15,289 nt of DNA from SURF-32 sp964648365 (lineage in GTDB: Bacteria > Planctomycetota > Phycisphaerae > UBA1845): the NCBI GenBank assembly GCA_964648365.1, contig CAZYLK010000155.1, positions 1 through 15,289 of the forward strand, given 5' to 3'. A model generated the notes under the pieces. That model saw only the letters and a program-made list of their open reading frames with translations. It searched no databases and had not been told where the DNA came from. Each line of letters begins with the position of its first letter. Positions within the stretch are counted from its first letter, which is position 1. The translations under genes were made by a program, and so were the position numbers. Shown here piece by piece: positions 1 through 8,387 of the stretch.

Positions 1-522
1 TGCGCGCTCTGGACGACCGTCGGCGCGGTGAGCAGTGAGATCCAGGGTGTCCGGGTTGCCCCGCCGCCGCGGACGCTGGACCTGCTCCGCTTCCATCGCT
101 GGCTGGTGTTCCTGGAGGTGGATCGGGGGCGCATCTCGATCGCCTTTGTCAGCACGGCCGACGACCTGCTCGCCCGGGCCTCGGCCGCCCGGGTCAGGTC
201 CATCCGCCAGCGTGCCATCGTGGTCGATCCGGACGCGTTCGAACTCGTCGCCCGTACGGCGGACGAGTCGATGTCGGCCGTCAGCATCGGCATCGCCGGG
301 CCGCCCCATCCGGCTTACATCTGCGCTGCCGCCTGGACGTTCGCAAACTTCCTGCTCGTGCTCGAACGACTCGTGCGGCGCGCCGCCGGACTCACGCGAC
401 GTCAGCGGCGCATCCGCCGCGGGCTCTGCGCCGAGTGCGGCTACAACCTGACCGGCAATGTAAGCGGCGTCTGTCCGGAGTGCGGGACCATCATCCGGTT
501 GCACGGAGGGGAGGCGTCGTGA
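1..522 (+). CDS. Membrane-anchored zinc-ribbon protein, 5' end outside window (paralogue 1)
   Basis: The frame is open to the first base of the window, so the gene starts upstream; 173 codons are visible. The first residues (CALWTTVGAV) align with the first membrane segment of the next gene (CALFTLSG), so the internal GTG at 28 is probably not the true start. The visible part holds the end of an N-terminal hydrophobic segment and a roughly 85-residue soluble domain. A second hydrophobic segment (YICAAAWTFANFLLVL) and a basic stretch follow, then a C-terminal zinc ribbon with CAEC and CPEC pairs around YNLTGNVSGV. I know this ribbon style from Planctomycetota membrane proteins of unknown function. 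The likely topology is two membrane passes with the soluble domain outside and the ribbon in the cytoplasm (inference). The stop overlaps the next gene's start, suggesting translational coupling. No function can be assigned. Confidence 0.75.
   Translation, partial: CALWTTVGAVSSEIQGVRVAPPPRTLDLLRFHRWLVFLEVDRGRISIAFVSTADDLLARASAARVRSIRQRAIVVDPDAFELVARTADESMSAVSIGIAGPPHPAYICAAAWTFANFLLVLERLVRRAAGLTRRQRRIRRGLCAECGYNLTGNVSGVCPECGTIIRLHGGEAS
505..514 (+). promoter_or_regulatory. Strong Shine-Dalgarno fixing the GTG start at 519
   Basis: A GGAGGGGAGG run lies 4-9 nt before GTG 519, inside the last codons of the upstream gene. It favours this start over the in-frame ATG at 435, which lies deep inside the upstream gene in another frame and has no paralogue support. 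Confidence 0.7.
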
Positions 523-1268
523 ACTACGGGAAGGCATCACACCGGTCGGACTTCCCGCAGCCGCACGGAACGGCCACGACGGAACCGGCACAAGAGTCGC
601 CCCCCGCCGCGACCGTAGAGGCCCTTGCAGAATCCGCGGGAAGCGGGGGCGATGTCTCGGCGTCCGGCTCGACGCCTCCACGAAGTCCGCGCCCGCGCCG
701 CTGGCGAAGGCGGGCGTCGGTCTTGATCACGCTCGTCTGCGCACTGTTCACGCTGAGCGGAAGCCCCTCGGCCGTCGACCGGGAAGCGCCGCCGCAGACG
801 TGGGATCTGCATCGGACCGATCGTTCGCTGGTCTTCGTCGAGAGCTTTCGCGGGGTGTGGTCGATCGCCTGTGTGACCGTTTCGGATGACCTGCTTGAAG
901 TCGCCGCGCCGACTCGCGTGCGTTATCTGCGCCAGCGAGCGATCGTCTCGGACTCGTACGACGTCGGCAGGTTTACGACTACACAAGACGAGAGCATGAC
1001 GGCGGTCAGCGTCGGGGTGACGGGGCTACCGCGCATTGCATACTGGCTCTACTGGCTGGCGGCCGCATGGACGATTGTCCAGTTTCTGCTGATCGCTGAG
1101 CGCGAGGGTCCGCGGCTGGTTGCATATGTGGCGAGCGGGGAATTCCGATCGTTGCTCCGCCGCCGGCCGCCGCGAGGGTTCTGCGGCCAGTGCAGCTACA
1201 ACCTGACCGGCAACGTGAGCGGCGTCTGCCCGGAGTGTGGAACGACGATCCTGCCGGAGTGGCGCTGA
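519..1268 (+). CDS. Membrane-anchored zinc-ribbon protein (paralogue 2)
   Basis: Encodes 249 residues from GTG 519, which forms a 4-base GTGA overlap with the preceding stop and has a strong Shine-Dalgarno. Residues 1-60 are a Pro/Ala/Ser-rich, probably disordered tail ending in a basic RRWRRR patch. TM1 is about 67-86, a soluble domain about 87-172, TM2 about 173-193, and a C-terminal zinc ribbon uses C222, C225, C237 and C240. The soluble domain matches the upstream gene block by block (for example SLVFVESFRGVWSIA against WLVFLEVDRGRISIA, and DESMTAVSVGVTG against DESMSAVSIGIAG), so the pair arose by tandem duplication. The basic patch before TM1 predicts a cytoplasmic N-terminus, an outside soluble domain and a cytoplasmic ribbon. 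The fold is unknown to me and no function is assigned. The gene is real: it has a paralogue, an intact motif and a coupled start. Confidence 0.85.
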   Translation: MNYGKASHRSDFPQPHGTATTEPAQESPPAATVEALAESAGSGGDVSASGSTPPRSPRPRRWRRRASVLITLVCALFTLSGSPSAVDREAPPQTWDLHRTDRSLVFVESFRGVWSIACVTVSDDLLEVAAPTRVRYLRQRAIVSDSYDVGRFTTTQDESMTAVSVGVTGLPRIAYWLYWLAAAWTIVQFLLIAEREGPRLVAYVASGEFRSLLRRRPPRGFCGQCSYNLTGNVSGVCPECGTTILPEWR

Positions 1269-1385
1269 CATCGAAGTGAGCCGCCAATGCTCTCCCCCGC
1301 ACAGTCCGAAGCCCGCCTGCCCAAGTGCGACCGCGCGTTCCCGATCGGACTCCGGGCCTTCACCGCCCCCGTGTGCATCTCGAGG

Positions 1386-1416
1386 TTGAATTCCCACGGC
1401 AGGTAAGTTCTAAATC
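1386..1416 (+). promoter_or_regulatory. Weak candidate promoter before the DUF3667-like gene
   Basis: TTGAAT at 1386-1391 and TAAATC at 1411-1416 have a 19-nt spacer, which is longer than ideal. The second hexamer is only 5 nt from ATG 1422, so a transcript would be nearly leaderless. No convincing Shine-Dalgarno is present. This is a weak match. Confidence 0.25.
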
Positions 1417-1421
1417 CAGCC

Positions 1422-2303
1422 ATGCCGGAGCCACCACGCATCGCGCCGTCTGAGCGTGAGCCTACGAAGTCCATGTCGGACGTCGACGGGGCCGCGCGTC
1501 CCACTGCAGCGGACACAGAAACGCCGCAGCGGGTTTGCAACCCGTGCGGATCGCTCGTAACGGGCGCCTACTGCTCCGCGTGCGGCGCCCGTTCCCAACA
1601 TCCCCGTCTCGACACGCGCCAGATCGCGAAGCAAGTGTTCGGACAGATCGTCGATTTGGATCTGCCGTTGCTGCGGACCGCGGTGGACCTGACGCGCGAC
1701 CCGGGCGGCGTCTGCCGGCGATACATCGACGGCGATCGGGACCGATACGCCAATCCGTTCAAATACTGCCTGCTGACCACCGCGATGCTGGTGTTGGTCA
1801 TCGCGGTGTTCGACGTGGACCTGGCGCTGCAGGTCAGTGTCTGGGACGCGCAGGGACAGCAGGTCGGCTCCATCGCCGAAGACGTGATATCGTTCGTCGA
1901 GCGTCATTACAACCTGCTGATCCTGCTCGCCGTGCCGCCGCTGGCGGTGGTGACCCGGGCGCTTTTTCGCCCGGCCGGTCTGAACTTCGCGGAGCACTAC
2001 GCCTTCGGGCTCTACGTCTGTGGGCACATGACGCTGTTGCAGGCGGTGGTGGCGCCGTTCGGCGTGCTCGGCCTAGCGGGGCCGCGGCTGGGCGTTATGA
2101 CGGTACAGTTCGCGCTTTTCCTGTGGGCGGCGAAGGTGTGCTTCCGAGTCTCGTGGCGAAGCGCGTTCTGGCGGGCGGCAACGTCGTTTCTTGCGCTGCG
2201 GCTGCTGACCGTGATCGTCGGCATCCTGGTCGCGTTTGTCGTGGTGGTGCTGCCGGCGCTGCTCGCCGGCGACTTTCCGCCGTCGCAGGCCCATGCGCCA
2301 TGA
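1422..2303 (+). CDS. DUF3667-like multi-pass membrane protein with N-terminal zinc ribbon
   Basis: Encodes 293 residues. After a polar tail of about 35 residues there is a treble-clef-like ribbon, C39-x2-C42 and C51-x2-C54. An amphipathic region with DPGGVCRRYIDGDRDRYANPFKY follows, then about four to five hydrophobic segments (roughly 115-130, 163-180, 195-218, 225-240 and 255-283). The ribbon, the conserved R-Y-x-N-P-F-K-Y stretch and the following helices resemble DUF3667 proteins, a family of unknown function common in Bacteroidota and Planctomycetota. The N-terminus should be cytoplasmic. The start is uncertain: ATG 1422 has only poor Shine-Dalgarno support, and ATG 1473 would also keep the whole ribbon. 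It follows the paralogue pair after 153 bp and precedes the macroglobulin gene on the same strand. Family assignment is by recognition; function is unknown. Confidence 0.8.
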   Translation: MPEPPRIAPSEREPTKSMSDVDGAARPTAADTETPQRVCNPCGSLVTGAYCSACGARSQHPRLDTRQIAKQVFGQIVDLDLPLLRTAVDLTRDPGGVCRRYIDGDRDRYANPFKYCLLTTAMLVLVIAVFDVDLALQVSVWDAQGQQVGSIAEDVISFVERHYNLLILLAVPPLAVVTRALFRPAGLNFAEHYAFGLYVCGHMTLLQAVVAPFGVLGLAGPRLGVMTVQFALFLWAAKVCFRVSWRSAFWRAATSFLALRLLTVIVGILVAFVVVVLPALLAGDFPPSQAHAP

Positions 2304-2564
2304 AGCCAGACCGAGCTGACCGCCCCCATTCTACGCCGACCCCAGGTGTCCACCAAGCCCCTTCGCGACGCAGCCCGAGCGTGCTTCTCGCACTCGACGG
2401 CCATTAGAGCGGTGCCGCAGACTGCGGTGATTGCCAGTTTGGCGGCTTTGCCTACGCTTTATCTGAGGATCCTTGCCTGCGCGCCACCGGGATGGAACCG
2501 TGCTTCGAGCGGTGCGTCCAACGGAGCGGCGGCGTGTTCAAGACATCTGAGAGTGAGCAAGCGT

Positions 2565-5500
2565 ATGTCCCCGATGCATCGAATCGACGGCGGCCGGACC
2601 AACCGGGCGATCATCCTGGCCGAAGCAGCGGCCGTGCTGGCGCTGGCCACGATCCTGACGGCGGGATGGCTGCCCGGCGCTGCTCAGGATCCGTCCGCCG
2701 GCGACATCCTCGCCCAGGCGCGCACGGCGCTCGAGAGGCACAACTACCCGACGGCGATCGAACGCGCCGACGCCTTCCTGCGGGTCGCGGGCGACGTGCC
2801 GGAAGCCGTCGAGGCGAAGACGATCCGGGCGCTGGCGCAGCTCGGGCTCAAGCAATGGGATGACGGCGCCAAGGCGCTGGCGGCACTGCTCGACGATCAT
2901 CCGGAACTTCAAGCAAGGGCCGATTTGCGGGAGGCGCTGGCCAGCGTCGCGCTGCAGAACTTCCAGTTCGGCTATCTGGCGTTTGAGCACTACCCGGCCG
3001 CGGTTGACATTCACCAGGCCGCGGGCGACCGCGGCCAGGCAGCGCGCGACCTCATCGCGCTCGGCAAGGTCTGTATACGCGTGCCGCCGCAATTCTGGAA
3101 GCAGGATGGCGGCGAGCCGCCGGACGACTGGCAGGCGGCCCGCCAGCGGCAGCGCATCAAGGCGGCTGAGCAGTTCGACGCGGCCGTGGCGCTGCAGCCG
3201 GCTCAGGACATCGTGATCGAAGCGTTGCAGGCCAAGGCGACGATGTATGCCCGCGAACTGACGCACGACGACAGCGATATCGACAAGGCCATTGACATCT
3301 ATCGCGCGATCATCGGGCTTGATCCTCCGGGCGCGACGGCAGCCGAGTCCTACTACGCCATCGGCGACCTGCACGAATCCCGCAGGCAGGACTACGCGGC
3401 GGCCGTAGCCGCGTTCGAGTCCGCCGTCGTGGAGGCGGAACGGTCGCCGCAGGTCCGCAAGCGGGCGGAGTCCCGCGTCGACCGCATTAAGGCACCCATG
3501 CTGTCGCTGGAGGCGAACCCGACAAGCCGCTCGAAGGCGGCCGCCGAGATCCATCTGCGAACGCGCAACATCAAGGAACTTCGATTCGCCGCCTATCGGA
3601 TCGACGCGGAATCGTTCATCAGCCTGTCCCGCAACCCGCGTCACCTCGCCCAATGGCAGCCCGCCCAGCCGGCAGCAACCGAGTGGACCGTGTCGGTCCC
3701 CGACGACGGCACGTATGAGTTCTATCGGCCCGGCGGCGACGGTTACAACCCGGCGACGTTCGAGCCCGGGACGGCCGGAGCATACATCGTGGTGGCGCAA
3801 GGGCGTGGGATCAGCGGCGGCGACGTGCGCGACGTGACGGCCATCATCTTCTCGGACATCGTCGCCATCGTGAAGGCCGGACGACAGGCGGGCGTGTGCT
3901 GGCTGGTCAACGCGGATGACGGCAGCCCCGTGGTCGACGCGAAAGTCCAGGCATATCTGGGCACGCAGTCCACGCCGAATCGCACCGGGAAGACCGACGA
4001 CGCGGGCGTTTTCCTGCTTGCGTTCGATGAATCGCTCAAGACGCAGAACGATCCGCGGCTGGCGGTGTGGTTCCGTCACGGCGACCACCTGGCCCATTGC
4101 TCCTCCTACCTGAACCAGTACCGCGGTCAGCGGGACATGCGGGTGTACTCCATGACGGACAGGCCCGTTTACCGCCCGGGGCAGACGGTCCATTTCAAGC
4201 ACGTGCTCCGCTACGCCGAGCGCGGCGATTTCGAAGTCGCCACCAACAAGAAAGCCACAACGCGCATCCGAAGTCCTCAGGGAGAGGTCGTCTACGAAGA
4301 ATCCCGCGCGACGAACGCGAATGGGAGCGTCTCGGGCGATTGGACCGTTCCGCAAGAAGCGGTGCTCGGCCGCTACTTCATGGAGGTCGAATGCGACGGC
4401 AATACGATCGCGTGGGGCAACGACGGGGCGCAGTTCCTGATCGAGGAATATCGCAAGCCGGAGTTCAAGGTAACGGTCGAGCCGACAACGAACCTGGCGC
4501 GGATCGGCGATAAGGTGGATGCGTCCATCGTCGCGACCTATTACTACGGTGATCCCGTCGTGGGGGCGGACGTGACCTATCACGTGTTCCGAACGGTCCG
4601 CGAACCGCAGTACATGCCGCCATGGCCCTGTCCCTGGCTGTTCAAGGATGCCGATCCGTCGGGGGCGTTTCGCGACATCTGGCTCGGCTGCTGGCCGATG
4701 CACTGGGAGGGCGGCTGGGGTCGCGACCTGGTCATGTCTGGAGCGACCACCACGGACGATCAGGGCAAGGCGCTGATCACGATCGCAACGGAGGCGTACG
4801 ACGACGAATGGGACCGCGAACAGGATCAGCGATATATCATCGAGGCCGAGGTGACGGACAACGCCCGCCGCACGATCAACGGATCGGGCGCGGTTGCCGT
4901 GTCGCGCCGGCCGTTCGACATTTTTGCGATCCCGCGCCGCTACACGATCCAGCCCGGCGACAACGCTCACATCGATCTGATCGCACGGGATGCGAACGGA
5001 AAGCCGGTCGCCTTCGAGGGAACGGCCGAGGTTTTTCGCCTCAACCGCGAGATCACAGGCGAACCGAATGATCGAACCGAAACCTACACGCTCGGCGATC
5101 GGATTCTGGATCAGCGCGTGTCGGTCACAAAAGAAGCGGGCGGCGTTTTGCGATTCATCGCGGATGAGGCGGGGCCGTTTCGCATCGTGGTTCGCGCGGA
5201 TGCGCCGAATGAGCCTGACGAGCTGAAGCCCGTCGGCGAGGTCGACATCTGGGTCACGCAGCCGGGCGGGCGCTACGATCATTTCGCCTATCGCGAGATT
5301 GAGATCATCCCGGACAAGCCTTACTACGAAATTGGTGATACGGCGCGCGTACTCGTCCAGACACTTCGCAAGGAGGCGCTGGTGCTGCTTTCTCAGGAGG
5401 CGGACGACATCTTGTCGCATCGCATCGTCGTCATCCGCGACGGCAGCGCCGTCGTCGAACTGCCCATCACCAACCGCCACGCGCCGAACTTCTCGCTCAG

Positions 5501-8306
5501 CGCCATGCTGATCGACCGCAACGTCGTCTTCGTGGACGAACGCGATATCACGGTGCCGCCGACGCAGCAGATGCTTGCCGTCTCGGTCGATATGCCGCTC
5601 GACGAGTATCGCCCGGCTACTTCAACCGAGGCGACCGTGTCCGTCGTGGACCATGAAGAGCAGCCGGTCGAGTCGGAAGTGGCCGTCATGGTGGTCGATT
5701 CGAGCGTCTATTACATCCACCCCGAGTTTAGACGCGCGATCGACGAGTTCTTTTATGGCGAGCGTCGCGGGAACGAAGTGTCCACGACGACCAATCTGGA
5801 CGACATCATCGGGATGCGCGGGCGTGGGACGCTGTTCAAAGGCGGTGGGTTCGATGAGGCAGCCGCCGCGCCGATGGCGAGCCGTCAAATGGCCATGAGC
5901 ATGGAAAGTGACGATATGGCCGCCAAGGATGGATCGGAGGAGGGCTTCAGCACGCCCGTCGTCCGCTCCCAGTTCGCCGACGCCATCGTCTGGCAGGCCC
6001 ACGCCCGCACGGATGCGTCGGGCACGGTCGTCATCAATGTGCCCTTCCCCGACAACCTGACGACCTGGACGTTGCACGCGGTGGCCATTGATCGGAAGAC
6101 GCGGGTCGGCGAGGCGTCGAAGGATGTCGTCACGTCCAAGCCGATCATCGCCCGGCTGCAAGCGCCGCGGTTCCTGGTGGAAGGCGACGAGGCTGAACTG
6201 CTGGTCATCGCACACAACGATACGGACGAGGAATTGAAGGCGCGTGTTTCGCTCACGGCGGGTGAGGGCATCACGCTGGGATCCCTGATGGCGGGCGAAC
6301 CGGCCATGCGTTCCGGCGCCGGATCAGTGGGCCGCAGCGGCGACGGCCACATCGACATCACCGTTCCCGCCAAGGGCGAAACCCGCGTGAGCGTCAGGGC
6401 GACGGCCACGCGCGCCGGGTTCTGCAAGCTCAACGCGACCGTGGCTGGCAAGGACGACGGCGACGCCGTTGAGATCACGCTGCCGATCCTCACGTACGGC
6501 GGCGAGCGCTTGATGGCGGACGGCACGGTGCTGCGCCCGAGCGACGAAACGGCCTCCCACCGCTGGACGTTCGAGCTTCCCGAACGCATGGTCGCCGCAA
6601 GCCCGCGGCTGACCGTCAACCTCAGCCCCAGCGTCGCCACCGTCATGATCGACGCCCTGCCGTACCTGTTCGACTATCCGTACGGCTGCACCGAGCAGAC
6701 GATGAGCCGCTTCCTGCCGGCCGTGATGGCGCGACACACGCTGCAGAAAATGGGCGTTGATCTGGCCGAGGTCAAACGCATCCTCGACGCCCGCCCCCCC
6801 CGCGAGGTCGAGCCGCCGCTGCCCGGCCGGTGGTACGGCAGCCCGCGCGTCGGCAACCCGGTCTTTGAGGATGCCGCGGTGGATTCAATGGTGACCGAGG
6901 GCGTTCGCCGCCTGGCCAGCATGCAGCACGGCGACGGCGGATGGGGCTGGTGGAAAAACGATGAGTCCAGCCCATATATGACGGCCTACGTCGTCTACGG
7001 ACTGGCCGAGGGGCGGCGGGCGGATGTGACGGTGGACGCCGGCATGATCGACCGCGGCGTCGCCTTCCTGAAAGAGCGCGTGAAGTCGCGCGAGGCGGTG
7101 TCGCGCTGGGGCGGCGGCCGCGAGGACGCCAACGTGCGTATGTGGATGCTGTACGCACTGGCCGCGGATTCGCCGAAGCACGTCGCCGACGCGGACGTGC
7201 GGGCCGTGCTCGACCGCCTCTACGACGGCCGCGACGACCTGACCGACTACGGCCGGGCCATGCTGGCGATCGTGCTGCATCAGGCCGGCGATAAGGCGCG
7301 GCGCGACGTGGTGCTGGAGAACTTTGAAAACACGCTCGTCGAGAATCGCGAGGCGAACACCGTCCACTGGGGCGCGGCCGACGGCTATCGCTACTGGTAC
7401 GACAACGGACTGGAAACGACGGCGATGGTCGTGCGTGCCCTGATGACCGTCGACGCCACGAAGCCGTGGGTGACGCAGGCGGTGAACTGGATCGTCAAGA
7501 ACCGCCAGGGGCCGCGCTGGCGCTCCACGAAGGACACCGCGTTCGCGGTTTACGCCCTGTCGGACTTCCTGACGCGAACGAATGAACTCGATCCCGACAT
7601 GACCGTAGACGTCGTGCTGGATGGCAAGCCGGTGCAGTCATGGGAGGTCAACGCAAAGAACGTACTGGGCGTGGACATGTCGCTCTCGCTGGACCACGAG
7701 CGGCTCGCTACCGGCAAGCACACGGTCGAGATCACCCGCCACGGCCGCGGCACCGTCTACTCGAACATGTTTGCCGAGTACTTCTCGCTCGAAGACCCAA
7801 TCCCGCCCGGCGGGCATGACGTGGCGGTCGAGCGCAAGTATTTCCGCGTCACGCCGCACGAAGTAGACAAGGTGCGCTCGGTGTGGGATCCGCAGACGGG
7901 AAAGATGCGCGATGAGAAGTACCGCGACATCGAGTACGAATTGACACCGATCGCCGACGGCGAGCCATTGGCTCCCGGCGACATCATCGAGGCCGTCTCT
8001 ACCATCCGCGCCGACGCCGATCTGGAATACATGATGATCGCCGACCCCAAACCGGCCGGGTGCGAACCGCTCGATCTGACCAGCGGCGGCAGCTACGGCG
8101 ACGGCCTGTTCGCCCACATGGAGCTGCGCGACGAGCAGGTGACGTTCTTCGCCCCCTGGTTTGCCGAGGGCGAGCGGACGGTACGCTACCGCCTCCGCTG
8201 CGAGACGCCGGGCCGGTTTCACGCACTGCCGGCATCCGCCGAGGCGATGTACGCCCCGTTTGTGAAGGGCAGCAGCCGCAGCGATGTGTTGAGAATCACG
8301 GAGTGA
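2565..8306 (+). CDS. Secreted alpha-2-macroglobulin family protein with N-terminal TPR-like region
   Basis: Encodes 1913 residues from ATG 2565. A signal peptide is visible (hydrophobic core about 15-35, possible cleavage after PGAA at 40) with no lipobox cysteine, unlike the lipoprotein YfhM of E. coli. Residues about 45-310 are helical and TPR-like. Beta-rich MG domains follow, including the MG2 signature YSMTDRPVYRPGQTV near 526 and EYRKPEFKV near 627. A bait-region domain is about 908-1080 with a flexible Met/Asp/Ser stretch about 1084-1135. An A2M-family segment contains PFPDNLTTWTLHAVAID. The thioester motif GCTEQ has C1375 and Q1378, followed by an alpha/alpha TED region (GDGGWGWW) and a C-terminal MG-like domain. 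In this family, bait cleavage by a protease triggers conformational trapping and covalent capture through the thioester; an anti-protease periplasmic or surface role is inferred. No pbpC neighbour is visible. The frame runs open to 2346, but that extension has no signal peptide. The 261-bp upstream gap shows no clear gene. Confidence 0.93.
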   Translation: MSPMHRIDGGRTNRAIILAEAAAVLALATILTAGWLPGAAQDPSAGDILAQARTALERHNYPTAIERADAFLRVAGDVPEAVEAKTIRALAQLGLKQWDDGAKALAALLDDHPELQARADLREALASVALQNFQFGYLAFEHYPAAVDIHQAAGDRGQAARDLIALGKVCIRVPPQFWKQDGGEPPDDWQAARQRQRIKAAEQFDAAVALQPAQDIVIEALQAKATMYARELTHDDSDIDKAIDIYRAIIGLDPPGATAAESYYAIGDLHESRRQDYAAAVAAFESAVVEAERSPQVRKRAESRVDRIKAPMLSLEANPTSRSKAAAEIHLRTRNIKELRFAAYRIDAESFISLSRNPRHLAQWQPAQPAATEWTVSVPDDGTYEFYRPGGDGYNPATFEPGTAGAYIVVAQGRGISGGDVRDVTAIIFSDIVAIVKAGRQAGVCWLVNADDGSPVVDAKVQAYLGTQSTPNRTGKTDDAGVFLLAFDESLKTQNDPRLAVWFRHGDHLAHCSSYLNQYRGQRDMRVYSMTDRPVYRPGQTVHFKHVLRYAERGDFEVATNKKATTRIRSPQGEVVYEESRATNANGSVSGDWTVPQEAVLGRYFMEVECDGNTIAWGNDGAQFLIEEYRKPEFKVTVEPTTNLARIGDKVDASIVATYYYGDPVVGADVTYHVFRTVREPQYMPPWPCPWLFKDADPSGAFRDIWLGCWPMHWEGGWGRDLVMSGATTTDDQGKALITIATEAYDDEWDREQDQRYIIEAEVTDNARRTINGSGAVAVSRRPFDIFAIPRRYTIQPGDNAHIDLIARDANGKPVAFEGTAEVFRLNREITGEPNDRTETYTLGDRILDQRVSVTKEAGGVLRFIADEAGPFRIVVRADAPNEPDELKPVGEVDIWVTQPGGRYDHFAYREIEIIPDKPYYEIGDTARVLVQTLRKEALVLLSQEADDILSHRIVVIRDGSAVVELPITNRHAPNFSLSAMLIDRNVVFVDERDITVPPTQQMLAVSVDMPLDEYRPATSTEATVSVVDHEEQPVESEVAVMVVDSSVYYIHPEFRRAIDEFFYGERRGNEVSTTTNLDDIIGMRGRGTLFKGGGFDEAAAAPMASRQMAMSMESDDMAAKDGSEEGFSTPVVRSQFADAIVWQAHARTDASGTVVINVPFPDNLTTWTLHAVAIDRKTRVGEASKDVVTSKPIIARLQAPRFLVEGDEAELLVIAHNDTDEELKARVSLTAGEGITLGSLMAGEPAMRSGAGSVGRSGDGHIDITVPAKGETRVSVRATATRAGFCKLNATVAGKDDGDAVEITLPILTYGGERLMADGTVLRPSDETASHRWTFELPERMVAASPRLTVNLSPSVATVMIDALPYLFDYPYGCTEQTMSRFLPAVMARHTLQKMGVDLAEVKRILDARPPREVEPPLPGRWYGSPRVGNPVFEDAAVDSMVTEGVRRLASMQHGDGGWGWWKNDESSPYMTAYVVYGLAEGRRADVTVDAGMIDRGVAFLKERVKSREAVSRWGGGREDANVRMWMLYALAADSPKHVADADVRAVLDRLYDGRDDLTDYGRAMLAIVLHQAGDKARRDVVLENFENTLVENREANTVHWGAADGYRYWYDNGLETTAMVVRALMTVDATKPWVTQAVNWIVKNRQGPRWRSTKDTAFAVYALSDFLTRTNELDPDMTVDVVLDGKPVQSWEVNAKNVLGVDMSLSLDHERLATGKHTVEITRHGRGTVYSNMFAEYFSLEDPIPPGGHDVAVERKYFRVTPHEVDKVRSVWDPQTGKMRDEKYRDIEYELTPIADGEPLAPGDIIEAVSTIRADADLEYMMIADPKPAGCEPLDLTSGGSYGDGLFAHMELRDEQVTFFAPWFAEGERTVRYRLRCETPGRFHALPASAEAMYAPFVKGSSRSDVLRITE

Positions 8307-8387
8307 CGAGTCGGATCAGATTGGTCGTGAGGCCGAGCAATCATCACACGCGAGCCGGGCGGAAACGGCGCGGACGGATCGGCGCGG

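Noticed and set aside
435..518. N-terminal extension of the second zinc-ribbon gene from ATG 435
   Set aside because: It lies inside the upstream gene in another frame and has no paralogue counterpart. GTG 519 has a strong Shine-Dalgarno and a coupled GTGA overlap.
2346..2564. 73-residue upstream extension of the macroglobulin
   Set aside because: The extension would bury the signal peptide in the interior; its composition looks non-coding and no start signal is seen at 2346.
2538..5480. 980-codon open frame antisense to the macroglobulin gene
   Set aside because: Translation is Arg/Asp/Val-rich with no domain. It mirrors the codon bias of the real gene in GC-rich DNA.
8307..8387. Intrinsic terminator between the convergent macroglobulin and DUF1801 genes
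   Set aside because: No stable GC stem followed by a T-run on either strand could be found by eye.
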